Part shown: one piece after another, positions 11,513-22,883 of the stretch
Layout: each line of letters begins with the position of its first letter
How positions within the stretch are numbered: position 1 is the stretch's first letter
NCBI RefSeq assembly: GCF_042477335.2
Contig: NC_091247.1
Span: 13,431,001 to 13,495,000, forward strand
Source of the DNA: Ovis canadensis
Lineage: Eukaryota > Chordata > Mammalia > Artiodactyla > Bovidae
Length of the DNA stretch: 64,000 nucleotides
Reading direction: 5' to 3'
Notes under the pieces: generated by a model
Databases searched by the model: none
The model's input: only the letters and a program-made list of their open reading frames with translations
Told to the model about the DNA's origin: nothing
Program-made: the position numbers and the translations under genes

Positions 11513-12379
11513 GTGAGCTTCAGAAGCTGGCCACTCACTTGACTACTCCAACCCAGCTTGATATATTACTCTTTTCTCCCTGATACTTTCAAATATTTCA
11601 TAGATTGAGAAGTCATAAGATCCAAGTAACATTTCCATATGTCACTTGGTTTTAAATCCATCCAGCTGGACTTCTAGACACCTATACCATATGTTTTGGT
11701 GGAAGCAAAATCCCTCAACAGAAATAAGAGGAAAGAAAGAATTGTATTCCCAGCATCATTCATACACCCTGTCCTTTTAGAGCTAATCTTCCTGATTCTC
11801 AGATCCCAAACCTTCCTCTCTTTCTAGTCATCAGCCTGGGTGTTCCTCACATCTACAACCTGGAGGTCCAATCTCATTAATTCACCAGATCACCACTGAT
11901 TTTTAATATTCCACATTTTCCAGGCAGACCTTTCACAAGTGACCCATTTTTGAATACTGATCTGTGTGTGATAAACCTCCTTATGCACGTGATATTCCCT
12001 GACTATTCATAAAACATCAGGAATCAACTTGTGAGCAGATGATGCAAGATAAATCAAATCCATACTTTTTGTCTTCAGGGTACTGTCCACGGCACAGTCA
12101 CAGCTCCACACACCAGGCACACCCCAGTCAAGCATGGCTAATTATTTCTGCCTCATTTGGGCCCTTTGATCAAGCAAGGATATTTCAATTTTCAAATTCC
12201 ACCATCTCTTCAACACAGAAAGGTAGGTCAACTTTCTTGTGACTAGAAGAACATGGAGGAAGAAAGACTTGTCACTTTAAAAGGGTAGAAGGATAATTCA
12301 TGTAGGAAATTTTCAAAATGAGGAAAACAGTGTGTGTGCCAAATTGTGACAGATAATGAGTATACCAAAACTAGAGGAG

Positions 12380-12600
12380 GGTAGCATAACATTTGGGAGC
12401 ATGAGCCTAGAGCATGTCTGAAATCAGAGTAGGATTCAAATCCTGATTCCTACTCACTTCCTTCATGACCTTGGGCAAACCACTTCACCTCCATAAGCCT
12501 CAGTCTCCTGATAAAAACACATGCCTCTCAGTTCCTCTTTTTGGGGGATGTAGTGAGGTACTTAGCATAAATGTGGCATGTAATAACTTTTCAATAAATA
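12380..12600 (+). mobile_element. MIR SINE, + strand
   Basis: MIR core-like sequence: AATCCTGATTCCTACTCACT, then ATGACCTTGGGCAAACCACTT, then CCTCAGTCTCCTGATAAAA. The same MIR stands at 20820-21020 in duplicon 2. Confidence 0.75.
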
Positions 12601-13008
12601 ACTGGATATTAACTCTACTAATTCACTCAAAGCTCAAGGCATAAGCAAGGTGTTCTTCTATAAAATCCTGGAAAATCCTGAAATTAGCCCGACAGTTCAA
12701 CAATGAAGAATGTGGTATTTTATACATGTGAATTAACTGATTATGAGAACATGTGGAAATAGCGCATAAGGAATGATGACACAGGGATTGATGAGTATCA
12801 ACATCTTCTCGTGGATGTTTACAATATGCTTGTCTTTGTTCCAAGTGTTTTAACTGCCCTCTCTCACTAAACCTTCGTGAGAATGTAGATATTTGTGTCC
12901 AATATTACATATGAAGTAACTGAGGTTTAAAAACTGTTCAGTAGCTTACAACTAAAGCATCTATTTTTTCAATGAAGTAATATATTAATGCATCAACGTA
13001 CTATGCCA

Positions 13009-13140
13009 ATGGAGAAGGAAATGGCAACCCACTCCAATATTCTTGCCTGCAGAACCCTACAGATGGAGGAGCCTGGCGGGCTATAGTCTATAGTGTCTCA
13101 AAGAGTCTGACACTACCAAAGTGACTGAGCATGCACGCAC
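13009..13140 (+). mobile_element. Bov-tA SINE fragment, + strand (body only)
   Basis: BovA body starting AATGGAGAAGGAAATGGCAA and continuing to GACTGAGCATGCA. The tRNA head is missing. Confidence 0.8.
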
Positions 13141-13589
13141 AGTATACCAATGTATGTTCAAAATGTGTGAGAGTATGCTGCCTCTAAAAAAAATGATTTT
13201 AAACACTTTCTTGATACAGTATGTTCACTGTAGAGATTCTTATGGTAACCAAGCATCTATAAATAACCAATATCTAAAAATGATTGAAATTCTTATGGAA
13301 TGTGTCTATAGAAAAGGCAGGGGTGAGTATGCTGACTCTAAGAAGTTGACATAAAACACTTTTTTAAAACACTCTGCAGATATAGAGTTTTTCATAATAT
13401 TATATTACATATTCTGTTTGTTGATGACCTGTCACCCAAACTAAAACATGAATGGCACAACTGATTTCTCAGTTGAATTGCTATGTTCCCAGTAGGGAAA
13501 CAGAGCTTCCCCCAGATTGGGATCTAAGGAGCTTGAATCAGAGAGGTCCACCTCTGATGACTTCTAAGGGAAAGCTCTTATTCTGCCCC

Positions 13590-13795
13590 TCCAACTTTTT
13601 TTTTAATTTATTTATTTTAATTGGAAGCTAATTACTTTACAATATTGTATTGGTTTCACCATACATTAACATGAATCCGCCACGGGTGTACACGTGTTCC
13701 CCATCCTGAACCCCCCTTCCACCTCCCTCTCTGTACCAACCCTCTGGGTCATCCCAGTGTACCAGCCCCGAGCCTCCTGTATCCTGCATGTGATG
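13590..13795 (-). mobile_element. L1 3' UTR fragment, - strand
   Basis: Reverse complement of the ruminant L1 3' UTR: a T-rich tail at 13596, the TTACTTTACAATATTGTATTGG motif split by single differences, and the CCAGCCCCGAGCC motif. Present only in duplicon 1, about 170 bp before the OR start. Confidence 0.85.
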
Positions 13796-13968
13796 CCCGT
13801 GGGTTTGGGAAGGGAGGTCCACATCAAGAACCATGAGAGTGGCAAGCTTTGCCTGAATAGCTGGTAATGATGACCAAATAGAGGAAACAAAGACTTATCA
13901 TGATTTGGGCTATGGAATGGTAGCATGTGAAATAACAGGATGTCTTGTATTTAACCAGAACCAAGCCA

Positions 13969-14913
13969 ATGGAAAGACTCAACCAAACCAGTAGTGTTTC
14001 TGAGTTCGTCCTCCTGGGACTCTCCTCATGGCCTGAGGACCAGAAGCCACTCTTCATCCTCTTCCTCATTATATACCTGGTCACCATAACAGGGAACCTG
14101 CTCATCATCCTTGCTGTCCACTCTGACCCCCAACTTCATATCCCCATGTATTTCTTCTTGAGTGTCCTGTCTTTCACTGACATTTGCTTCACAACAACCA
14201 TTGTCCCCAGGATGCTGGTGAACTTCCTGTCACATAAGACCATCTCCTATGCTGGGTGCCTTACCCAGATGTATTTCATATATGCTCTGGGAAACACTGA
14301 TAATTGCCTTCTGGCAGTCATGGCCTTTGACCGCTATGTGGCCATCTGTGACCCCTTCCACTATGTCACCACCATGAGCTACCGCCGCTGTGTCCTGATG
14401 GTGGCCTTCTCCTGCTCATTGCCTCACTTCCACTCACTCCTACATGTACTTCTGCTGAATCAGCTCACCTTCTGTGACTCTAAAGTTATCCATCATTTTC
14501 TCTGTGACATCAGCCCTCTGATGAAATTGTCCTGCTCCCCCACATTAATCAATGAAATTGTGATAATGACAGAAGGACCTGTTCTTTTGGTGACCCCCTT
14601 TCTATTCATTACTTTCTCTTATATACGAATCCTCATTGCAATTCTCAAAATTCCCTCAACTTCTGGGAAATGCAAAGCCTTCTCCACATGTGGTTCGCAC
14701 CTCACTGTGGTAACACTCTTTTATGGAAGCATCTTCTATGTCTATTTACAACCTATGTCCACCTACACTGTCAGGGACCACATGGCAACAATTGTCTACA
14801 CAGTTCTGTCCTCCATGCTCAATCCTTTTATCTACAGCTTAAGAAACAAAGACCTGAAACAGGGTCTGAGGAAGCTGTTGGGCAGGAGGAAACCTCAGGC
14901 AGCACCCCCTTGA
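13969..14913 (+). CDS. OR1L8: Olfactory receptor, OR1L8-like, copy 1 (intact, 314 aa)
   Basis: Class II odorant receptor, a seven-helix GPCR that would couple odorant binding to G-olf and adenylyl cyclase III in olfactory cilia (family knowledge). Visible in the 314 residues: N-glycosylation site NQT at 5-7, GN at 42-43 in TM1, PMYFFLS at 59-65, the disulfide Cys97, DRY at 121-123 within MAFDRYVAIC, SY at 217-218 in TM5, KAFSTC at 236-241 in TM6, and NPFIY at 285-289 in TM7. Length is normal for the family, with no stop or frameshift. The ATG at 13969 gives the standard OR N-terminus; the frame is open eight codons further up, but an acceptor-like AG ends at 13958, so those codons are probably intron. 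From memory it matches human OR1L8 through most of its length. It has one codon fewer than copy 3 at SHKTIS. Expression cannot be judged. Confidence 0.93.
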   Translation: MERLNQTSSVSEFVLLGLSSWPEDQKPLFILFLIIYLVTITGNLLIILAVHSDPQLHIPMYFFLSVLSFTDICFTTTIVPRMLVNFLSHKTISYAGCLTQMYFIYALGNTDNCLLAVMAFDRYVAICDPFHYVTTMSYRRCVLMVAFSCSLPHFHSLLHVLLLNQLTFCDSKVIHHFLCDISPLMKLSCSPTLINEIVIMTEGPVLLVTPFLFITFSYIRILIAILKIPSTSGKCKAFSTCGSHLTVVTLFYGSIFYVYLQPMSTYTVRDHMATIVYTVLSSMLNPFIYSLRNKDLKQGLRKLLGRRKPQAAPP

Positions 14914-16350
14914 TGAACACACAAGGGAATCTTCTCCATTTGAATCTGGTTTCTACTGGCTTTTGGTGATCAAGCAAAGGAGGTGAGCATTTTTAACCCA
15001 TATGAGAATAGGCATTGTGGTCAATTACATCCATTGATGAAGACCCATAAATTGGCTCTGCTTCAACTTAAAGCATGACACACCCCCTCACCATTTCTTC
15101 TCTTTTCTATGAAGATTCATCACATTGCATCTTAGAATTATTGCTTTGAGATAAGCCTTTTCTCGAAGATATTTCCTGGACTATTTTTTGTCTTTTATCA
15201 AGAATTATCCTCCAAAATTCTTCAATTTCAGTAAATTGCTAAAACTAATTACTTAATTTATAGCTGCTGATTGTCTTTGAAAGTGTTTGAATGAGGAGAT
15301 AATGAATGGAGAAAAGGAAAAGGAGAAGATGGAGTATATTTTACTTAATTATCTCAATATCAGGATTTTTTATAACACCTTAATTTTCTCTTCCAAAACT
15401 TTTTCTTGGCTTACACATTAAGTTTTCACTTTTACTATTCTCTTATCTTTCTCCTGATTTACTATATTTCTGTGGTTTTATATCTTTTCAGTTTCTTATT
15501 TTTTAGTATACAACTGCCAAATGCTAATGGCCAGAAAGAATGAGCATCATGAATGATAACATAAAATTATCCATTGCGTAGTGTGAATATTGAAACATTT
15601 CTTACTTCTGTCTATCCTTAAACCTACATGTTTAAAATATATGATTTAAACTGTATTCTAGAAACTCCAACTCTTGAGTCCGACTTGCAGGTTTATTATT
15701 AATATCATAAGTGTATATTGATTCCAGATGATTTATTTTAGTCAATCAATTTTATAACAGATAAAAATTTGGGAAAAACCTTAAACCCTATCAATAAGGA
15801 CTGGAGAAACTAATTGTGATTAATTATCGAATATAACAATATGCAGCAAGCAGAAAATACCATGCAGATCTCTGTTATTTTCTTGAAATGTCATTAAATA
15901 GAAATCTTAAGTAGACCTGAGTATGAAAGTATGAATTCATTTTAGTTTTCAAAATAATGTTGTATATCTATATAGTCACTGGAATAAGAATGGAAGTGTA
16001 AGGGTAGAGAGGGACACAGAGGGGGAGAAATTGCACTTCTCTATACACATCCATCTGAAATTGTATAAATGAATATTTATAGCTCATGGAATTGAAATTT
16101 ATTAATAAATCAAATGACCAACACAATGGTGAAAGACTGTTTGTAAAATACCAGCTGAATAGAAACTTTTTAGGTGCTTGCAAATATGAAAAACATCATT
16201 GTTTGGCTCTTTCACTTGAATCATAATTTGATAGGATACAGCATTCTAGGTATCAAAACTTCTGGAACATTAAGGACATATCTGATTGTTCTACTGTATC
16301 AAGTGTTTTCAGTGAGAATCAGGAGGTCATTTTAATGTGATCACCTCCTT
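14914..16350 (+). other. 3' flank of OR copy 1, no gene seen
   Basis: AT-rich non-coding DNA. It is paralogous to 23829-25675 and 37477-39310 (for example the block around ATTGCTAAAACTAATTACTT and the one around ACATCATTGTTTGGCTC), more diverged than the coding regions. No convincing poly(A) signal or ORF was identified. Confidence 0.7.
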
Positions 16351-17575
16351 TTTGTTGTTGTTCAGTCACTGAGTCATGTCCAACTCTTTTCGATCCCATG
16401 GACTGCAGCACGCCAGGCTCCTCTGGCCTCCACTATTTCCTGGAGTTTGTTCAAATTCATGTCTCTTGAGTCGGTGAGGCTATCTAACCCTCCTCTGTCA
16501 CTCCCTTCTCCTTTTGCCTTCAATCTTTCCCAGCATCAGGGTCTTTTCCAGTGAGTCAGCTCTTTGCATCAGGTGGCCAAAGTTTTGGAGCTTCAGCTTC
16601 AGCAATCCTTTCAATGAATATTCAGTGTTGATTTCCTTTAGGATTGACTGCTTTGATCTCCTTGCTATCCAAGGGACTCTCAAGAGTCTTCTCCAGCACC
16701 ACAAGGTGAAAGCATCAATTCTTCGGCACTCAGCCTTCTCTATGGTCCAGTTCTCACATTCATACCTGACTACTGGAAAAACCATAGCTTTGACTATACA
16801 GACCTGTGTCAACAAAGTTACATCTCTGTTTTTCAATAGGCAGTCTAGGTTTGAGGTAACTTTCCTTCCAAAGAGCAAGCATCTTTTAATTTCATGGCTG
16901 CAGTTACCATCCTCAATGATTTCGGAGCCCAGGAAAATAAAGTCCATCACTATTTCCACTTTTTCCCCTCCTATTTGCTATGAAGTGTTGGGATCAGATG
17001 CCAAGATCTTAGCTTTTTGAATGTTGAGTTTCAAGCCAGCTTTTTCATTCTCCTCTTTCACCTTCATCAAGAGGCTCTTTAGTTCCTTTTCACTTTCTGC
17101 CATTAGAGTGGTATTATCTCCATAGCTGAGGTTGTTGACGTTTCTCCTGCCAATCTTTTTGGTTTTGTTTTGTTTTGTTTTGTTTTGTTTTTGAGGTGGC
17201 CAAAGTACTGGAGTTTCAGCTTTTTTAAAAAAAAATTTTTATTTTTACTTTACAATACTATATTGGTTTTGGCATACATTGACATGAATCCTCCACGGGT
17301 ATACATGAGCTCCCAAACATGAACCCCCCTGGCATTTCGTATGATGGGCTCTGCATGTAAATTGAATAAGCAAGGTGACAGTATACAGCTTTGACATACT
17401 CCTTTCCCAGTTTGGAACCAGTCTACTGTTCCATGTCTGGTTCTACCTGTTGCTTCTTGACCTGCTTTCAAATTTCTCAGGAGACAGGTAAGGTGCCTGG
17501 TATTGCCATCTCTTTAATAATTTTTTGAGTCACACAAAACCCTTTGCAATGACAAGGCTGTGATCCATGCAGGGG
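16351..17575 (-). mobile_element. BovB LINE, - strand, with an inserted L1 3' end
   Basis: Antisense BovB. The 3' terminus is at 16355 (TTGTTGTTCAGTCACTGAGT) and sequence runs back through the C-terminal region (reverse frame 16498-16959: MDFIFLGSEIIEDGNCSHEI, then ARRSKQSILKEIN). After an insertion at about 17160-17330 it continues into RT-domain sequence (reverse frame near 17400: FQTGKGVCQSCILSPCLF). It is an internal fragment, not complete. Confidence 0.85.
17160..17330 (-). mobile_element. L1 3' UTR insert with a possible transduced BovB scrap, - strand
   Basis: Read on the - strand, it is the L1 3' UTR (from 17330 down to about 17250), an A-rich tail, then about 28 bases of BovB C-terminal sequence (GCTGAAACTCCAGTACTTTG and onward), then a second tail of repeated CAAAA units. 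Two tails with a foreign scrap between them fit 3' transduction by L1 read-through. About 26 bases of the host BovB seem to be missing at the target. Confidence 0.6.
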
Positions 17576-17589
17576 TATATAGAAGAAAG

Positions 17590-18500
17590 GAATTTTTAAA
17601 AGGGCAATTGTGGAGTTATATGAAATCATGTATGTGAAACTTTTGAAAATTGTAAAACACTGTAGAATTGAACGACTCTTTCATTGAATAAACAAAGGAA
17701 AACTAAGTAAAACAATTTTCCCCTAAGAAAAAGAAAACAGAAAGACAAGTATTGTATGATATCACTTATATGTAGAATGTAGAAATAAAAGAAACTATTG
17801 AAGATAGCAAAAAAAAAAAAAAAGCAGATATAGAGAACAAACTCTATGTTAACAGTGAGGCAGAGCAGAAAAGGGGCAAAATAGGGATAGAGGTTTAAGA
17901 GGTACAAACCACCATGTGTAAAACAAGTGACCTATTTATACAAGCATGTATTGTTCAGCACAGATAATATACCCAATAGTTTATATTATAATAAGTATAA
18001 ATGGGATACAATCTTTAAAAATGAGAATCACTACATTGTACACTTGGAACTTAACACATTGCACATCAAGTATACCTCAGTTTTTAAATTTCTTTTAAAG
18101 AAAGACAGTTGCTGAGAAGACAAATTCAAAAGTTCCCACCAATGGTATGTAGAACTCTACTCAGCACACTGTAATGGCCTATATGGAAAAAGAATCTAAA
18201 ACAGAGTGGATATATGTATATGCATAACTGGTTTATTTGACTTATATCTGACTAATGTAATATTGTAAATCAAATATACTCTAATAAAAAAAATTTTTCT
18301 AAGGAAAATAAGAAAATTTACCAGGCTGTGCAAGAAAAAATGTTCTCACCAAAACAAATAAGTTGTAACTATGTGAGGTTATGGATGTGTTAACTAACAT
18401 TATTGTGGTAATTACTGTGCTTAATAAATACATCTCAAACAACTGTATCGTATACCTTTAACTTACACAATGCTATATGTAAATCATCTCAATAAAGCTG
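17590..18500 (+). mobile_element. Old L1 3' ends (duplicon 2 start)
   Basis: Diverged L1 3' sequence, with TATGATATCACTTATATG-type words near 17755 and CATCAAGTATACCTCAG near 18065. Further L1-3'-like scraps lie at 18230-18300 and 18380-18500. Paralogous copies are at 9700-10300 and 28216-28800. Confidence 0.65.
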
Positions 18501-18647
18501 GAAAATAATAATTAAATATTTGTTGGGTGAATGAATGGAAACAAGAGAAAGACGAAGGCCACATGAAGAGTAAGTGCAGGAGGCAGGACTCAAACCCAGA
18601 GGTTTCTGCCTCAGTAGTATTTACTCTTGGTAAGTAGATTAAACTGA

Positions 18648-18870
18648 CTTCCCTGGTGGCTCAGATGGTAAAGCATCTGTCTACAATGCGGGAGACCTGG
18701 GTTCGAGCCCTGGGTTGGGAAGATCTCCTGGAGAAGGAAATGGCAATCCACTCTAGTACTTTTGCCTGGAAAATCCCATGGACAGAGGAGCCTGGTATGC
18801 TACAGTCTATGGGTCACAAAGACTGAGTCTATGGACACAACTGAATGACTTCACTTCACTTCACTTCACA
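18648..18870 (+). mobile_element. Bov-tA SINE, + strand, full length
   Basis: tRNA-Glu-like head (CTTCCCTGGTGGCTCAGATG, box B GGGTTCGAGCC), then the BovA body, ending in a short ACTTC-repeat tail (CTTCACTTCACTTCAC). Confidence 0.92.
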
Positions 18871-19059
18871 CTCAACTCAAAGGTAAGGAAGAAGACATGG
18901 ATGTTTTATGTGAGACAGTGATTTACCCTGAGGGCAGTAGCAGAATGGGTTGTTTTTCCTATATTTGTGGATGATTTTTAACAAAATATACAATATTATC
19001 TATATAAAGCTTAAAAGAAAATTTTATTTCTGGTTTTAGTGCCAGAAAGAACTGCTATT

Positions 19060-19140
19060 GTGCTTTTTCAGATGAAGAAACTGAGGCTCATAGAGGCTAA
19101 GTCTCTTGTTAAAAGCAACCCCTAAATGAGTAGGCCAGCA
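19060..19140 (-). mobile_element. MIR SINE fragment, - strand
   Basis: GATGAAGAAACTGAGGCTCA and AGAGGCTAAGT mark a reverse-oriented MIR core. The paralogue is at 33965-34055 in duplicon 3. Confidence 0.75.
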
Positions 19141-19681
19141 TTCTAATAAGTATCTCCTTTCCCTCAAAACAACTTCAAATCACTGATTTGAGCCTAAACT
19201 CTTAAATACATACATGTTTTTCAAAGCCCTTTTGCTAAATATGACAACACTTGCCTGACTCTGTGATTTTAAACATACGTAAATTTACATTAGCTTAATC
19301 CCACACTTAAAAAATCTAATCCACATGCCTCTCCAGATACTGGAAAGCACATATACACCATTGATCTCCACCATTTGACCCCCTTAAAGTTGGAAAACTC
19401 TGTATATTCATTTATGTATGATCTGTCTGGTTCTAGAATACACCTTGGTCCACACCTATTTTCAATAAGATGAAAATATTCACCCACATGAATATTTTTC
19501 TACCCTTGATAAAATACAGTTGAAGCCTGACCTTGAGATGGTGCACTGAGGTTCATTAGCTCTGAGATTAGTCCCAACAGCTAAACAGGAAGCCTCAGGG
19601 GTCCCCTATCTCCTTGAAGTCAGCTGGGCTAGCTCTGATTCCCTTTGTGCCTTCTCTGCCTACAGAGATCCCAGGATGAAA

Positions 19682-19691
19682 TCCCTTGAGA
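19682..19691 (+). promoter_or_regulatory. Candidate Olf/EBF-like site, duplicon 2
   Basis: TCCCTTGAGA, one base from the TCCCnnGGGA half-site pair. It lies about 260 bases before the conserved donor at 19950, in the block shared by all three duplicons. Suggestive only. Confidence 0.3.
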
Positions 19692-19949
19692 AGTCATCAC
19701 ACCACAACTTCCTCAACCTAACAAGCACCCCAGAAGCTAGCAGAGCAGACTCCAAACTCATGAGAAGCTGGCTAGGCTTCCACAATCAGGAGAGTCTTCT
19801 TACTTGAGTCAGAGCCTCTCGCATTTCATGCGAGACACACGAGGAAGCTGAGCTTTGACTGAGAAGCAAACTATGACCTGATGAATAGACAAGGTGCAGA
19901 TCAGCTTCTGCAGAGGCTGGGAATGAAAGAAAAGCATCTGGACATGCAG
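19682..19949 (+). other. Candidate non-coding 5' exon region with a conserved splice donor (duplicon 2)
   Basis: Block shared with duplicons 1 and 3, ending CATGCAG then GTGAGC (GT at 19950-19951). An acceptor-like AG at 22872-22873, 10 bases before the OR ATG, would close an intron of about 2.9 kb. The exon start is not known. Confidence 0.4.
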
Positions 19950-20819
19950 GTGAGCGTCAGGAAACGGGCCACCCACTGGGCAACTCTAACCCAGCTTAGT
20001 GCCTTACTCTTTTCTCTTTGGATACTTTCAAATATTTTATGGATTGAGAAGTCATAAAGTCCAAGTAGAACTTCCATGTGGCATTTGGTTTTAAGTCCAT
20101 CCAGTTGGACTTCTAGGCTACCTATAATATAAGTTTTGGTGAAAGCAAAGTGCTTCCACAGAAAAGAAGAGAAAAAAAAAAAACTGTTGTATTCCTATTC
20201 TGATCCACTCACCCTGTGCTTTTAGAACTATCCTCCCAGGTTCTCAGATCCAAAACCTTCCTCCTTTTTTTTAGCCTGGGTGTTCTTCACACCTATGACC
20301 TGGAGCATCCAATTTAAATAATTCACCAAATTGCCACTAATTTTTGTATTCCACATTCCCCCAGGCAGCCCTTTCACAAATGACTCATCTTTGAATATTG
20401 ATTTGCGTGTAATAAACTGCTTTGCAGACATGGTGTCTCCCTTGTTATCCTTAAAATATCAAGAACCAGCTTGTGAGCCGGTGATGCAGGACAAATCAAA
20501 CCCCATTTTTTGTCTTCAGGGTACTGCATGGCCACAACTCCACACTCCAGACACATGCCAGTTATAAAAGCCCATGATTTTGGTCAGTTAATCGTGAATA
20601 TTCAAATACTCAAATTCTACCATCTCAGCAACAAAGATAGCTAGATCACCTCTGTTGCATCTGCAAGGATAGATTCAGAACATGTGAGAAGAAAGCTTGT
20701 CAATTAAGGGTGATAGAGACATATTTCATGTTAGGAAATTGTCAACGTGAGGAAAATAATGCATGTGATTGGTTGTGACAGACGATAAATATACCAAAAT
20801 TAGGGAAGGGGTAGCATAA

Positions 20820-21020
20820 TGCTTGAAAGCAAGAGCTTAGAGTGAGTCAGAAATCAAGACTGTGTCCAAATCCTGGTTGTGATTCAATTCCTTAGTGACC
20901 TTGAGCAAATTGCTTCACCTTCTATAAGCCTCATTCTCCCATTTCACAACACATGCTTCCCAATTCCTTATTATGGAATTTAGTGGGATGAATGTCATAA
21001 GCTTGACATATAATAAATTT
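20820..21020 (+). mobile_element. MIR SINE, + strand (paralogue of 12380-12600)
   Basis: Same MIR as in duplicon 1, with CAAATCCTGGTTGTGATTCA and GTGACCTTGAGCAAATTGCTT. Its presence in both copies shows that it predates the duplication. Confidence 0.7.
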
Positions 21021-21111
21021 TCAACAAATATTGGTTTATTATAATCAACTTTAATTACTGATTAACTGAAAGCTCAATGCATTGAAACAAAACAAATATT
21101 TCTTCCATTTC

Positions 21112-21311
21112 TGTTGTTCAGTCACTAAGTCATGTTTGACTCTTCATGATCCCGTGGACTATAGCACACCAGGCTTCCCTGTCCATCACTGTCTCCCTGA
21201 GTTTGCTCAGACTCATGTCCATTGACTCAGTGATGCCATCCAACCATCTCATCCTCTGTCACCCGCTTCTCATCCTGCCTTCAATCTGTTCCAGCATCAG
21301 GGTCTTTTCCT
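21112..21311 (-). mobile_element. BovB LINE 3' end fragment, - strand
   Basis: Starts CTGTTGTTCAGTCACTAAGT and ends within the CAGCATCAGGGTCTTTTCC motif. It is absent from the matching place in duplicon 1 (near 12640), so it is a lineage-specific insertion. Confidence 0.85.
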
Positions 21312-22883
21312 TTCTTCTGTAAAATCTTACAAAATCATAAAAATTTTGAAATTAGCGTGAAAATTTGGCAGTGCAGGATGTGATATTTTATACATGTGAA
21401 TGAGTTGATTTTGAGACCTTCTAGAAATAGAAGATGAGGGAGGGTGACAGGGGGATAGATGCATATCAGCAGCTTCTTCTGAGTGTTCATAAAATGCTTG
21501 TCTTGAGGTATTTGAAATGTGCTGTCTCACTAACCCCTCATGAGAATGTGGATGTTTTTGCTCAATATCACACATGAAATAACTGAGGTTTAAAAATGTT
21601 TGGGGCAACTTAAAACTAAAATGTAAGCACTTATTTTTTCTATTAATGTGATAATATATCAATGTACTTTTATACCAATGTGCATTCAAAATGTCTGAAA
21701 GGATATGCTGCCTCTAAAGAAATTATTTTAAACACTTTGATGATATGTGTGTTTCATGTCATATATGATATGAAAGTATATATGTTGAGATTTTTACTGT
21801 AGCCAAGAATGTATAAATACCCAAACATCTCAAAATGTATCAAAATCCCCAAGGGATATGTCTATTCACAAGATATAGGGGGATATGCTGACTCTTAAAT
21901 CTTGATTTAAAGCACTTTGTTAGGGCACTTTGTAGATGCATGATCTCTCCTTATAGAACTTTTGCAGTAGTAAGAAGCAGAGGCCATTTTAATGTCCATT
22001 GCTGGGTGACCAGATATGACCAAAAAACCATGTATGTAGACATGTTTCTCATGGATATTTTTGGATAAACATATGAAAGAGGAATTTTAAGGAAAAAAAT
22101 TGAAGAGTCAAAAATGGATATCCATACTATACAAATGTGATTTACAACAGGAGGTGGAAAAAAAAGAAAATGGATTTACAAAAGAGGGAAGACCTGCATA
22201 GACTGACGCTCATATCCCATGAGCTAAGGAGGGAGAGCCTCTCATTCTGTGTGCAGACAAGAGGAAAAATCACTATTGCACTGGATTCAACATTCCTTTG
22301 AGATTAACTCTGTTGGTTATTTTGAAAAATGGTTATTTACACCCAAGACCTAGTATACCAACTGAATTTGCTTTGATAAGGAATGAGGGTCCTGTGACTT
22401 CAGCATCTAAAATACCCTCTACTCCCCAGTCACCTCCATCTTCTTGTATTTTATTAAAAAATGTATCCCTACATGGTATAATATTACCTACTCTGCTGAT
22501 GATCTGTCTCCCAAACTACAAAACGAACAACTCAAAAGAAACATCTCTCTGTTTTATTGCTATGTTCCCAAGAAGGATATAGGAATTTTCCAGAATAGGA
22601 ATTAAGGAAATAGAATCAAAGAGGTTCACCTCAATATTTTTTAAAGTAAAACTCTTCTTCTGTCCCTCCAGCTTGCACTATAAGGCTCTTATCAGGCCCA
22701 TGGATTTGGGAAGGAAGGACCACATCAAGAACAATAAGGGTAACATGTTTTCCCTGCAGAGTGGCTAATGGTGACCAAATAGAGGGAACAACAACCTGCT
22801 GGGTTCTCATGATTTGGGATATGGAATTGGAGCATGTGAGATAATAAACCTTCTTGTATATAACTATTAATAGACCCGAGTCA

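Larger units (their letters stand above)
9700..16350 (+). repeat. OR1L8 duplicon 1
   Basis: First of three tandem, same-strand copies of an OR-containing duplicon. It is colinear with 17590-26630 and 28216-42560 across an old L1 3' end, the 5' exon-like block (about 10930-11530), the OR coding region and about 1.4 kb of 3' flank. Against duplicon 2 it lacks about 1.05 kb (matching 18110-19160), about 0.55 kb (matching 21950-22480) and everything after 16350, where BovB now lies. Confidence 0.8.

Noticed and set aside
13945-13968. Upstream in-frame extension of the OR coding region by eight codons
   Set aside because: It has no ATG and crosses an acceptor-like AG; the standard OR start is the ATG at 13969. 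The same applies at 22854 and 36505.
18648-18720. Possible tRNA-Glu gene
   Set aside because: The tRNA-like sequence is the head of a Bov-tA SINE; the same head occurs many times in the window with a BovA body attached.
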